Positions 18,610 through 27,691 of a DNA stretch of 64,000 nucleotides are shown here, one piece after another; the stretch's first letter is position 1, and each line of letters begins with the position of its first letter. A program made the position numbers and the translations under genes. This DNA is from an uncultured Winogradskyella sp. (GTDB lineage: Bacteria > Bacteroidota > Bacteroidia > Flavobacteriales > Flavobacteriaceae), in the NCBI RefSeq assembly GCF_947498005.1, contig NZ_CANMIW010000003.1, positions 372,001 through 436,000 of the forward strand, written 5' to 3'. The notes beneath the pieces were generated by a model that made no database searches, had not been told where the DNA came from, and saw only the letters and a program-made list of their open reading frames with translations.

Positions 18610-19233
18610 ATGAACTTTTTTATATGCTTATTCTTGGGTGTTATCGTTGCCACTTCTGGCAGTGTAGTGCCTAGTTATTTAAATTTAACTGTTGTTAAGT
18701 ACAGTTTAAAAAGTGGTAAAAAAGCTGCTTTTTATCTTATTGGTGGCTTTGCTACTGTGCTATTTTTTCAGGCCAACATAGGTGCTTATTTATCCAATGT
18801 TCTAATGGAGAACTCTGAGTATATTTCTTTAATACAAAAAATTGGTTCTGTAATACTAATGCTGCTATCCATTAATTTTTTCAGACTACACTTTACTCCA
18901 AATGAGAGAAAGAAGAAAATAGAAATTAAAAAATCAAAAGCATATCTAAGTGGTATTGGCTTATCAATAATAAACACTACTGCTATTCCATTTTATTTCA
19001 CATCTATATCACTACTAATTAGTATAGACTATTTTGAATATTCTTTAGAGAATAGTTTATACTTTTCTCTTGGCTCAACAATAGGCTCATTTTCATTGTA
19101 TGCCCTATACGCTATTATTGCCAATAGAATAGCACATAAACTTCAAGTTATTGCAGATAAAATGAATTTAATTTTAGGCTTTCTTACCGCAACAGTTTCT
19201 ATAATAAACTTAATATATCTATTTGTATTATAA
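18610..19233 (+). CDS. LysE-family-like membrane transporter
   Basis: A 207-residue protein with six hydrophobic segments (about residues 1-25, 40-62, 75-95, 118-138, 150-170 and 182-207). The opening GVIVATSGSVVPSYLNLTVV corresponds to the PGP-containing start of LysE/RhtB exporters, here with the usual Gly-Pro pair replaced by S-V-V-P, and a basic loop KKKIEIKKSK lies between helices 3 and 4. LysE-type proteins export amino acids or similar small molecules across the inner membrane. It converges with the 7TM-HD gene with ten bases between the stops. Confidence 0.7.
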   Translation: MNFFICLFLGVIVATSGSVVPSYLNLTVVKYSLKSGKKAAFYLIGGFATVLFFQANIGAYLSNVLMENSEYISLIQKIGSVILMLLSINFFRLHFTPNERKKKIEIKKSKAYLSGIGLSIINTTAIPFYFTSISLLISIDYFEYSLENSLYFSLGSTIGSFSLYALYAIIANRIAHKLQVIADKMNLILGFLTATVSIINLIYLFVL

Positions 19234-19243
19234 TTGTAAATGC

Positions 19244-21301
19244 TTATTCTGGATACTCAATTCTAAGATGGTATATATTAGCCAATTTAGATTTTAAAAC
19301 TTTTTTAATAGATTGAATTTCTTTAAATGTAATATCAGCATTTAAAAACTGACCATTCTCCATTTGCTTATTAATTATATTTTCTACAAAATCATTAATC
19401 TTTGTACTTGTAGGTTCTTTTAAACTTTTTGAAGCTGCTTCTACACTGTCACACATCATAAGTATAGCAGTTTCTTTACTGAATGGTTTTGGTCCTGGAT
19501 AAGTAAAGTCTTTTAGGTCTACAACTTCGTTTTCTGCTTTTTCCTTCATATAAAAGTAGTAAACCAAACTTGTACCATGATGGGTTCTGATAAAATCAAT
19601 TACTCTATCTGGCAAGTTATACTTTTTTGCAATTTCGATTCCTTTTATAGCATGATCTATGATAATTTTAGCGCTTTCTTTGCTAGACAATTCATCATGA
19701 GGATTTATACCTGTACTTTGATTTTCTGTAAAATACGTTGGATTATTCATCTTACCAATATCATGATACAAAGCTCCTACTCTAATCAACATGGCGTTTG
19801 CTCCTATCTCGTTCGCGGAAGCTTCAGCTAAATTCGCAACATTTAATGAATGATGAAATGTACCTGGCGCTTTATTAGATAATTCCTTCAACAGTTTTGT
19901 ATTAGTATCAGACAACTCTAATAACGATACATCAGACACAAGACCAAATATTTTTTCGTATATATATATTAATGGTTGTACAAAAAGTGTCGCAAGACCA
20001 CATAATATAAACAATCCAAAGGTTTGCCATTTTAAACCTGTTAATTGACCTTCGTGAATAACAAAAAACGCAAAATACGCAATGATATAAATAAACGTAA
20101 TTTGTCCTACTGATATAAATAGGTTTGCTCTTTTGTACAATTCAGAAACCGTTAAAATGGTTACCATTCCGGCTATAATCTGAAGAAACATATATTCATA
20201 GCTATTAGGAACAATAAACCCTAATAGTAAAACAGTTAACACATGAGCAAATAAACCTAATCTCGCGTCAAAAAAGGCTTTTAATACCAGTGGTAGAATA
20301 CATAAAGGAACTACATATATATACTGGGAGTTAAAATTAATTACTAACGTAGTCAACAATATCATTAAAGCAATATTGAAAAATATAAAAGTAACCTTAG
20401 TATTATTGAGAAAAACTTCTGTTCTGTATTTTTTAAGAAACAATAGTAACATCAGTAAAGCCAAAGCTACCAATAAGGTATAGGCAACTAAAACCCAGTT
20501 ATAGTTTTTAGTATTCCAAACATGAGATTCATACTCCGACTTTAAAGAGGTTAGAATATCATATTGATCTTCTTCAATTACTTGACCTTTAGAAACAATT
20601 AATTGGTCTTTTTCAATATGTCCTCTTGTTAAAGAAATTTGAGATAATTCTTCTTCCAGTACCTTTTCAGTAATGCTTTTATTGAGACTTAAGTTAGGTT
20701 TTAAAACATCAAAAAATAGAGAAACCATCCGTTTTTTAGAATTAAGCTTAATTCCATTACCTAATTCTTTCTCAACAATCTTACGTAGCTCTCCAATTTT
20801 ATACAATCTACCATACTGTAATTCATTTTGAACTTTATTAGATGTAACTAAAATTACAGACCGCTCATTTGAATAACCGTATTCTGAATCCAATATTCCA
20901 GAATTGTACAACTTATTAATTAATACTTTACCTTTTTTAAACAAGTCTGAATTTTCAATACTAAAAGCACTAGAATCTACAAAGACACGATTGAATCCAT
21001 CTAAATAATTGGATAATACTTGTTTCTCAACGTTCTTATTGACATCAAAATATAAGGGGCTTTGATTTTCAATTTCGCGCTTTTCCTTATCAATTTCATC
21101 TATAGATTTTTTTATCGCAAAATTAAAAGGAGCATAAAGACTTTCGGACTGCCATGGTTTACTCTTCTCAAAGGAATATCTGAATTTCCCTGTTTTAGGA
21201 AACAAGTAAACTATAAAAAGAGTAGTAACTAGATATAGTAAAATTTTGTAGCCTAAGGCATGATTTTTATACCATTTATTGAAGAATGTATTCATAGACA
21301 A
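19244..21301 (-). CDS. 7TM-HD family phosphohydrolase (PgpH-type)
   Basis: A 685-residue integral membrane protein in the PgpH arrangement: an N-terminal membrane helix (about 15-37), a large extracytoplasmic 7TMR-HDED domain (about 40-265), seven membrane helices (about 270-455) and a cytoplasmic HD domain. The HD metal site is seen in HHSLNVANLAEAS, ALYHDIGKM and the later HGTSLVYYFY region. Characterised PgpH proteins hydrolyse cyclic di-AMP to pApA, so a role in c-di-AMP turnover is the best inference. The gene is divergent from thiolase. Confidence 0.9.
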   Translation of the reverse strand: MSMNTFFNKWYKNHALGYKILLYLVTTLFIVYLFPKTGKFRYSFEKSKPWQSESLYAPFNFAIKKSIDEIDKEKREIENQSPLYFDVNKNVEKQVLSNYLDGFNRVFVDSSAFSIENSDLFKKGKVLINKLYNSGILDSEYGYSNERSVILVTSNKVQNELQYGRLYKIGELRKIVEKELGNGIKLNSKKRMVSLFFDVLKPNLSLNKSITEKVLEEELSQISLTRGHIEKDQLIVSKGQVIEEDQYDILTSLKSEYESHVWNTKNYNWVLVAYTLLVALALLMLLLFLKKYRTEVFLNNTKVTFIFFNIALMILLTTLVINFNSQYIYVVPLCILPLVLKAFFDARLGLFAHVLTVLLLGFIVPNSYEYMFLQIIAGMVTILTVSELYKRANLFISVGQITFIYIIAYFAFFVIHEGQLTGLKWQTFGLFILCGLATLFVQPLIYIYEKIFGLVSDVSLLELSDTNTKLLKELSNKAPGTFHHSLNVANLAEASANEIGANAMLIRVGALYHDIGKMNNPTYFTENQSTGINPHDELSSKESAKIIIDHAIKGIEIAKKYNLPDRVIDFIRTHHGTSLVYYFYMKEKAENEVVDLKDFTYPGPKPFSKETAILMMCDSVEAASKSLKEPTSTKINDFVENIINKQMENGQFLNADITFKEIQSIKKVLKSKLANIYHLRIEYPE

Positions 21302-21409
21302 TCAAATGTAATAAATATTAAAACTTTAGAAGTGCAATATCATTAATACATTCTCAAATCTCTTAAAAAATGTTTAATTTCGCAAAATATAACAACAAAC
21401 TAAATAATA

Positions 21410-22588
21410 ATGAATAAGGAAGTCGTAATCGTTTCAGCCGTTAGAACACCAATAGGTAGTTTTTTAGGTCGTTTATCTTCTGTTCCTGCACCACGTTTAG
21501 GTGCTGCAGCAATTAAAGGAGCACTTGATAAAATTAACCTAAAACCAAATCTAGTAGATGAAGTAATTATGGGTAATGTAGTGCAAGCTGGTACTGGTCA
21601 AGCACCTGCAAGACAAGCTGCAATTTACGCTGGTTTGCCTAATACAGTTCCTTGTACTACCATTAATAAGGTTTGTGCTTCTGGTATGAAAGCAGTGATG
21701 CAAGCCGCACAAGCAATTCAGTTAGGTGATGCAGAAATTGTCGTTGCTGGTGGAATGGAGAATATGAGTGCTATACCTCATTATTTTCACGCAAGGAAAG
21801 GGACAAAATTTGGACCAGCTACACTTGAAGATGGAATGCAAAAGGATGGTCTAGTTGATGCTTACGATAAAAACGCAATGGGTGTTTGTGCAGATGCATG
21901 TGCTACAGAATATAAATTTTCTAGAGAGGATCAAGATGCTTATGCTGTTCAATCTTATGAACGTTCTAAAGCAGCTTGGGATGCCGGAAAATTTAAAGAT
22001 GAAGTTATTTCGATAGAAGTACCTCAACGACGTGGCGAACCTGTGATAGTTGATACTGATGAAGAATATACAAACGTAAAAATGGATAAAATTCCTGCAT
22101 TACGTCCTGCGTTTACTAAAGATGGAACGGTTACAGCTGCAAATGCATCTACAATAAATGATGGTGCAGCTGCTTTAATTTTAATGAGCAAAGAAAAAGC
22201 CATTGAATTAGGATTAAAACCTCTTGCAACCATCAAAGGTTATGCCGATGCTGCCCACGAACCAGAATGGTTTACAACAGCACCTGCAAAAGCACTGCCC
22301 AAAGCATTAGCAAAAGCAAATGTAGATTTAAGTGATGTTGATTTTTTTGAATTCAATGAGGCGTTCTCTGTAGTAGGCTTGGCAAACATGAAAATATTAG
22401 GATTAAACGATAACAATGTTAACGTTAACGGTGGCGCTGTATCTTTAGGACATCCTCTTGGATGTTCTGGTGCAAGAATTTTAGTGACATTAATTAATGT
22501 GTTACGTCAAAACGACGCTAAATTAGGGGCTGCCGCAATTTGTAATGGAGGTGGTGGAGCTTCTGCTTTAATATTAGAACGCGCTTAA
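21410..22588 (+). CDS. Acetyl-CoA C-acetyltransferase (thiolase II type)
   Basis: Condenses or cleaves acetyl-CoA/acetoacetyl-CoA in the cytoplasm. The 392-residue length is typical of the tetrameric biosynthetic thiolases. Catalytic Cys89 lies in INKVCASGMKAV; the later motifs FFEFNEAFSVV and GHPLGCSGARI carry the His and second Cys. The start MNKEVVIVSAVRTPIGSF is standard. A possible weak -7 box TAATTTCG lies at 21375-21382. The NlpC/P60 gene begins nine bases after the stop and is probably on the same transcript. Acetoacetyl-CoA thiolase fits better than a long-chain beta-oxidation enzyme. Confidence 0.93.
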   Translation: MNKEVVIVSAVRTPIGSFLGRLSSVPAPRLGAAAIKGALDKINLKPNLVDEVIMGNVVQAGTGQAPARQAAIYAGLPNTVPCTTINKVCASGMKAVMQAAQAIQLGDAEIVVAGGMENMSAIPHYFHARKGTKFGPATLEDGMQKDGLVDAYDKNAMGVCADACATEYKFSREDQDAYAVQSYERSKAAWDAGKFKDEVISIEVPQRRGEPVIVDTDEEYTNVKMDKIPALRPAFTKDGTVTAANASTINDGAAALILMSKEKAIELGLKPLATIKGYADAAHEPEWFTTAPAKALPKALAKANVDLSDVDFFEFNEAFSVVGLANMKILGLNDNNVNVNGGAVSLGHPLGCSGARILVTLINVLRQNDAKLGAAAICNGGGGASALILERA

Positions 22589-22597
22589 CCAAACTTT

Positions 22598-23347
22598 ATG
22601 CAATACGGCATCTGCAATCTTGGAATTGTACCCATAAGATTAGAACCTAGTGATACCAGTGAAATGGTAACTCAGGCTTTATATGGAGACTTTTTTAAAG
22701 TATTAGAACAACGTAAAAAATGGAGCCGAGTTAGATTTGCATTTGATAATTATGAAGGTTGGATCGATAATAAACAATACAAAGAAATTGATGTAGAAGA
22801 TTATAATACGCTAAAATCCGCCGATATTAATCTATCCAAAGATATTATCGAATTTGTAACAGATAGTTCTAACAACTTATATCCTATTCCTGTTGGATCT
22901 AATTTAAATGGATTAGAATTATTAAACCATCACTTTGATGGCAACTCACATACTTCTGTTTCAGTTAAATCTAATATTATAAAAACTTCTTTTCTTTATT
23001 TAAATGCACCTTACCTTTGGGGAGGAAAAACACCTTTTGGCATTGACTGCTCTGGTTTTACTCAGATGGTTTACAAACTAAATGGGTACACTTTACTTAG
23101 AGATGCTTCTGAGCAAGCGACACAAGGTGAAGCGTTGAGTTTTATTGAAGAAAGTGAACCAGGAGATTTAGCATTTTTTGATAATAGTGAAGGTCATATA
23201 ACTCATGTGGGAATTATAATGGAAGATAATTATATCATTCATGCCCATGGAAAAGTAAGGATTGACAGATTAGATCATAGTGGTATTTATAATAAAGAAA
23301 AAAATACTCACACCCATAAACTTAGGGTTATTAAGAAAATTATATAA
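22598..23347 (+). CDS. NlpC/P60-family cysteine peptidase with SH3 region
   Basis: A 249-residue peptidase of the C40 family that cuts peptide bonds in peptidoglycan, typically gamma-glutamyl-diaminopimelate links. The N-terminal part (about 1-65) is an SH3b-like region (VTQALYGDFFKVLEQRKKWSRVRF, GWIDNKQY). The catalytic domain begins near 125 with YLWGGKTPFGIDCSGFTQMVYK, Cys151 being the nucleophile, followed by HITHVGII (His203) and IIHAHGKV. No clear signal peptide is visible, so how it is exported is open; many Bacteroidota homologues look the same. It is followed by a strong terminator. Confidence 0.88.
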   Translation: MQYGICNLGIVPIRLEPSDTSEMVTQALYGDFFKVLEQRKKWSRVRFAFDNYEGWIDNKQYKEIDVEDYNTLKSADINLSKDIIEFVTDSSNNLYPIPVGSNLNGLELLNHHFDGNSHTSVSVKSNIIKTSFLYLNAPYLWGGKTPFGIDCSGFTQMVYKLNGYTLLRDASEQATQGEALSFIEESEPGDLAFFDNSEGHITHVGIIMEDNYIIHAHGKVRIDRLDHSGIYNKEKNTHTHKLRVIKKII

Positions 23348-23382
23348 AAAAAAGCGACTAATAATTTAGTCGCTTTTTTTTT
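23346..23382. terminator. Bidirectional terminator
   Basis: GCGACTAA (23354-23361) pairs perfectly with TTAGTCGC (23366-23373). The stem has eight A on one side and nine T on the other, so it works in both directions for the converging NlpC/P60 and TPR genes. Confidence 0.9.
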
Positions 23383-23399
23383 ATAAATTATAGTATATA

Positions 23400-24689
23400 C
23401 TAGTTTCCTGCACTTTCTATATTTTCAATTTTAGCTTTCATAGCCTTGTACTTTTCTCCTTCATTTAAAGCACCATAGATATTTTTTAATTGCGTTAAAA
23501 TATCTAAGTTTTTAGATAAAGGGTTGACATTTAAGTAGTTTTCTAAAATTGCAGCACCTTCAGAAAAGATCGCTTTCTTTTCTACTCTAATTTCTTCATA
23601 TCTCTTGTTATCTGCTGCGGAATTACCTAATGCATTCATTTCGTCATTCATGGCATTACCAATGTTTACCTGAATACTAGATAAATTAAGTGCTGCATCA
23701 GCATGGTCTGGTTTTAATTTCAATGCTTTATTAAAATAACTTTTTGCATCATCAAATTGACCAGCGCTCATTGCTAAAACACCTACATTATAATTTAAAT
23801 CAGGATTCTCAGGATCCATAGATAATGCTTCTTTGTATAACTCAGATGCCTTCTCTTTGTTATCAAGTTTCAAGTAAACATTTCCTTCAGATAAAATTAA
23901 ATTATAATCTTCTGGGTTTTCAGCTTTTGCATCTGCAATAGCACCTAAAGCTTTTTCATTTTCTCCTTGAGAAACATAAATTAATGCGATATTTTTTACG
24001 ATTTCAGATCGTCTTGATTCTGCTTTAGAATCTCTTGGTTTATCATGCGTTTTAATTTTAACTGCAAAATCTCTACCTGACTTATTATCACCATAAAAAT
24101 CTTCTTCACCAGTTTCTAGGTTTGTTGCATAATAATTCATTGCAATTCCTGTATAACCTAAATCTTCAAGTTCAATGTAATACTTTAAAGCACTATCATA
24201 ATCTTCAGCTCTCACTGACGAGTATGCTGCGCTATACAAATAAGAAGTGTCTTTTGGAGAAACTCTATAAATTTTCTCAAATCTCGCTGCTGCTCCTTCA
24301 TAATCATTACTCTTAAATGCATCATTTGCCTTAGTAATAAAGGTATTGTACATTTTAGATTTCATATCGTTAGCTTGATCAGTATATTTCAACTTACCCA
24401 TTGATGATTCTAAAGTTTTCAACTTATCTAGCGTTACAATAGCTTCATCAATATTTGCATCTGTACCAGCACCATTGGCATATAAAGCTTGCGCTTTCAA
24501 AAAATAAAATTTTGCCTTAGACTTACCGTCCATGTTATCAATTAAAGCTTCTGCAGTAGATACTGCTGCTTTGGCATCTGAGAAATTTACATTCTTAAGT
24601 GCTTTTTCAATTGCCTTTAACTCATTCTTTTGAGCATAGGACATTGAACCAATTGCCAATAAAAGCACTAATGTCATTAATTTTTTCAT
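23400..24689 (-). CDS. Exported tetratricopeptide-repeat protein
   Basis: A 429-residue protein with a signal peptide (residues 1-19, ending MSYAQ) and several TPR units. The clearest repeats run from about 230 to 335 (KNIALIYVSQGENEKALGAI, NVYLKLDNKEKASELYKEAL, NVGVLAMSAGQFDDAKSYFNKAL). It most likely acts in the periplasm as a protein-protein adaptor. The gene begins 28 bases after the gyrA stop, so it is probably in the gyrA transcript. No specific partner can be named. Confidence 0.85.
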   Translation of the reverse strand: MKKLMTLVLLLAIGSMSYAQKNELKAIEKALKNVNFSDAKAAVSTAEALIDNMDGKSKAKFYFLKAQALYANGAGTDANIDEAIVTLDKLKTLESSMGKLKYTDQANDMKSKMYNTFITKANDAFKSNDYEGAAARFEKIYRVSPKDTSYLYSAAYSSVRAEDYDSALKYYIELEDLGYTGIAMNYYATNLETGEEDFYGDNKSGRDFAVKIKTHDKPRDSKAESRRSEIVKNIALIYVSQGENEKALGAIADAKAENPEDYNLILSEGNVYLKLDNKEKASELYKEALSMDPENPDLNYNVGVLAMSAGQFDDAKSYFNKALKLKPDHADAALNLSSIQVNIGNAMNDEMNALGNSAADNKRYEEIRVEKKAIFSEGAAILENYLNVNPLSKNLDILTQLKNIYGALNEGEKYKAMKAKIENIESAGN

Positions 24690-24717
24690 CTTGTAATAAA
24701 TAATTTATTGTTATAAT

Positions 24718-27267
24718 TTAGTTTTCGGTTTCAGTATTATCAATAGCCGTGCCATCTTCAGTTGAGCCAGTATTTTCAGTACCTCCTTCAGTCTCTTCAA
24801 TATCTAACTCCTCAATATTCTCTTCATCATCTTTCATTACTTTCGCAACTGCAGCAATAGAGTCTTTACCTTTTAAGTTAATTAACTTTACCCCTTGAGT
24901 TGCTCTACCCATTACACGCAAGTCTGCAACGGCCATACGTATAGCGATTCCTGATTTATTAATGATCATTAAATCATCTTCATCCGTTACATTCTTAATA
25001 GACACTAAATTACCTGTCTTTTCAGTAATAGAAATAGTTTTCACGCCTTTTCCTCCTCTATTAGTAATTCTATAATCTTCTAAACTTGAACGCTTTCCGT
25101 AACCATTTTCAGAGACCACCAAAATATTGCTCTCCATATCGTTAACCGCAATCATTCCAATAACCTCATCAGTCTTTTCATCTTGAAGTCTAATGCCTCG
25201 TACACCAGATGCGTTTCTACCCATTGGTCTCGTCTTAGCTTCCTCAAAACGAATTGCCTTACCAGATTTTAAAGCTAACATTACTTGACTCTCACCTGTC
25301 GTCAACTTTGCTTCCAATAAAACATCATCTTCCTTAATTGTAATAGCATTAATACCATTTGATCTTGGACGAGAATACTGTTCTAAAGATGTCTTCTTAA
25401 CCTGACCTTTTTTAGTAGCCATGATTACATAATGGCTGTTTATATAATCTTCATCCTTCAAATCTTGAGTACAGATGAAAGCCATAACTTTATCATCTTG
25501 CTCTATATTTATTAAATTCTGAATTGCCCTACCCTTAGATGTCTTAGAGCCTTCTGGGATTTCATAAACACGCATCCAGAAACATTTTCCTTTTTGCGTA
25601 AAGAATAACATATACTGATGGTTAGTACCAACGAATAAATGTTCTAAGAAATCTTCGTTACGTGTAGTAGAAGCTTTTTGACCAACTCCTCCTCTATTTT
25701 GAGTTTTATATTCTGTAAGTGACGTACGTTTTATGTAACCTGCATGAGAAATTGTAATAACAACTTGAGCATCTGGAATCATATCTTCAATACTCAAATC
25801 TCCACCAGCATATTCTATAATAGAGCGACGATCATCACCATATTTATCTCTAACAACTATTAACTCGTCTGTAATGATACTCATTCGACGTTCTTTTTTG
25901 TCTAAGATATCTTTAAGATCAATAATTGTTTTCATTATTTCCTCATACTCAGCACGCAGTTTATCTTGCTCTAAGCCTGTTAACTGACGTAATCGCATTT
26001 CTACAATTGCCTTAGCCTGAATTTCTGACAGTTTAAAACGTTCAATCAAATTGTTACGAGCTTCTTCAGCATTAGATGAAGCACGAATTATTTTAATTAC
26101 TTCATCAATATTATCTGAAGCAATAATTAAACCTTCTAATATGTGTGCTCTTTCTTCTGCCTTACGTAATTCGTATTTTGTACGCCTAACAACTACTTCA
26201 TGTCTATGTTCAACAAAATAGTGAATCAATTCTTTAAGATTCAACAATTGTGGCCTACCATTAACTAATGCAATATTATTTACACTAAATGAAGATTGTA
26301 AAGCTGTATATTTATAAAGTTTGTTAAGTACAATGTTTGGTATTGCATCACGTTTTAAAACGTATACGATACGCATACCATTTCTATCAGACTCATCTCT
26401 AATGGTAGAAATACCTTCAAGTTTTTTATCATTAACAAGGTCAGCAGTCTTTTTAATCATGTCTGCTTTATTCACTTGATAAGGAATCTCTGTTACAATA
26501 ACACATTCTCTTCCTTGAACTTCTTCAATTATTGCTTTACCACGCATTACAATACGTCCACGACCTGTATGAAAAGCTTCTTTCACACCATCATACCCAT
26601 AAATGGTTCCACCTGTTGGAAAATCTGGTGCTTTGATGTGTTGCATTAACTCATCAATTTCAATATCATTATTTTCTATATAAGCAATAGTTCCATTTAC
26701 AACTTCAGTTAAGTTATGTGGTGGCATATTAGTTGCCATACCTACTGCAATACCAGATGCACCATTAACTAATAAACCTGGAATACGTGTAGGAAGAACA
26801 GTTGGTTCTTCTAAAGTATCATCAAAATTTAGTTTATGATCTACCGTTTCCTTATCAATATCTGCCAACATATCTTCAGATATCTTACGCATTCTTGCTT
26901 CGGTGTAACGCATTGCTGCCGGACTATCACCATCTACAGAACCAAAGTTACCTTGTCCGTCAATTAACATATAACGTAAACTCCATTCTTGAGCCATACG
27001 CACCATCGCATCATATACTGAAGTATCTCCATGTGGATGATACTTTCCTAAAACTTCACCGACAATTCTTGCAGATTTTTTATGCGCACCACTTGCTCTA
27101 ACACCTAGTTCATGCATACCGTAAAGTACACGTCTGTGAACGGGTTTTAAACCATCTCTTACATCTGGTAATGCACGTGACACAATGACTGACATCGAGT
27201 AATCAATGTAAGCCGATTTCATTTCATCTTCAATGTTAATTGGAATGAGTTTTTCTCCTTCTGCCAT
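24718..27267 (-). CDS. gyrA: DNA gyrase subunit A
   Basis: Breaks and rejoins DNA in the A2B2 gyrase that introduces negative supercoils. The 849-residue protein has the winged-helix active site with Tyr121 in [10 protein letters not shown], the quinolone region [12 protein letters not shown] (a Thr at the usual Ser83 position and a conserved Asp, a normal state for this group), the coiled-coil domain at about 360-500 and a six-bladed C-terminal domain from about 510. The GyrA box QNRGGVGQK lies near 538-546 (E. coli form QRRGGKG). The last 35 residues are very acidic. It is divergent from clpC. Confidence 0.97.
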   Translation of the reverse strand: MAEGEKLIPINIEDEMKSAYIDYSMSVIVSRALPDVRDGLKPVHRRVLYGMHELGVRASGAHKKSARIVGEVLGKYHPHGDTSVYDAMVRMAQEWSLRYMLIDGQGNFGSVDGDSPAAMRYTEARMRKISEDMLADIDKETVDHKLNFDDTLEEPTVLPTRIPGLLVNGASGIAVGMATNMPPHNLTEVVNGTIAYIENNDIEIDELMQHIKAPDFPTGGTIYGYDGVKEAFHTGRGRIVMRGKAIIEEVQGRECVIVTEIPYQVNKADMIKKTADLVNDKKLEGISTIRDESDRNGMRIVYVLKRDAIPNIVLNKLYKYTALQSSFSVNNIALVNGRPQLLNLKELIHYFVEHRHEVVVRRTKYELRKAEERAHILEGLIIASDNIDEVIKIIRASSNAEEARNNLIERFKLSEIQAKAIVEMRLRQLTGLEQDKLRAEYEEIMKTIIDLKDILDKKERRMSIITDELIVVRDKYGDDRRSIIEYAGGDLSIEDMIPDAQVVITISHAGYIKRTSLTEYKTQNRGGVGQKASTTRNEDFLEHLFVGTNHQYMLFFTQKGKCFWMRVYEIPEGSKTSKGRAIQNLINIEQDDKVMAFICTQDLKDEDYINSHYVIMATKKGQVKKTSLEQYSRPRSNGINAITIKEDDVLLEAKLTTGESQVMLALKSGKAIRFEEAKTRPMGRNASGVRGIRLQDEKTDEVIGMIAVNDMESNILVVSENGYGKRSSLEDYRITNRGGKGVKTISITEKTGNLVSIKNVTDEDDLMIINKSGIAIRMAVADLRVMGRATQGVKLINLKGKDSIAAVAKVMKDDEENIEELDIEETEGGTENTGSTEDGTAIDNTETEN

Positions 27268-27600
27268 ATATAAAATTAATTAGTTTTTTTTAAATTTCAA
27301 TAACGTGCTAATATAACCAAAATACCACTGTTTTTAAACAAAATCAATCCCCTATTTGGCTTTTTTTATTAACAATATTTGATATCTTTTTAGTTAATAA
27401 GTATCTCACTAATTACTTTGATATAAAATGCATTTTTATTCTCTTCGTTAACAACATAACACGAACAATCATTTAGTCATTAAAATTGTTCAAATAATCT
27501 CATTTAACTGCACTTGTATATCTCTAAATATTAAAAACTTAGCATTCAACATATGCTGCTTTTTTGATTGTCTTAATTACAAATTATTTAGAACTATACG
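27268..27600. other. Intergenic stretch between divergent gyrA and clpC
   Basis: About 330 AT-rich bases. I see no frame longer than about 20 codons and no RNA gene. A TTTTTATT-rich segment at 27360-27370 and scattered TTTG words could hold the gyrA promoter on the minus strand, but none has a good TTG-N20-TAnnTTTG arrangement. Confidence 0.45.
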
Positions 27601-27618
27601 TAACACATTTTAAATTTG
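27587..27618 (+). promoter_or_regulatory. Probable clpC promoter
   Basis: TAAATTTG at 27611-27618 is a full -7 match, preceded after 20 bases by TTTA at 27587-27590 in place of TTTG. Transcription should start near 27625, exactly where the palindrome at 27626-27653 begins. Confidence 0.5.
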
Positions 27619-27625
27619 ATTTAGT

Positions 27626-27653
27626 TTAGGTATGGTTTTTGCCACTTACCTAA
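27626..27653. promoter_or_regulatory. Palindrome at the clpC transcription start
   Basis: TTAGGTA (27626-27632) and TACCTAA (27647-27653) are a perfect inverted repeat with a 14-base spacer, and the spacer holds TGG and CCA that extend the symmetry with a one-base offset. Its place just after the predicted start site suggests a repressor site or leader hairpin controlling clpC. It does not match the CIRCE sequence TTAGCACTC-N9-GAGTGCTAA. Confidence 0.45.
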
Positions 27654-27691
27654 TATGTTTTTATTATTTTTAAAGCAGAAAGGAAATTAGT

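Noticed and set aside
26802-27101. A 99-codon frame on the plus strand opposite gyrA
   Set aside because: It is a shadow of the conserved breakage-reunion domain and has no start context or family resemblance.
27626-27653. CIRCE element before clpC
   Set aside because: The arms TTAGGTA/TACCTAA do not match TTAGCACTC/GAGTGCTAA and the spacer is 14, not 9. Kept only as an unnamed palindrome.
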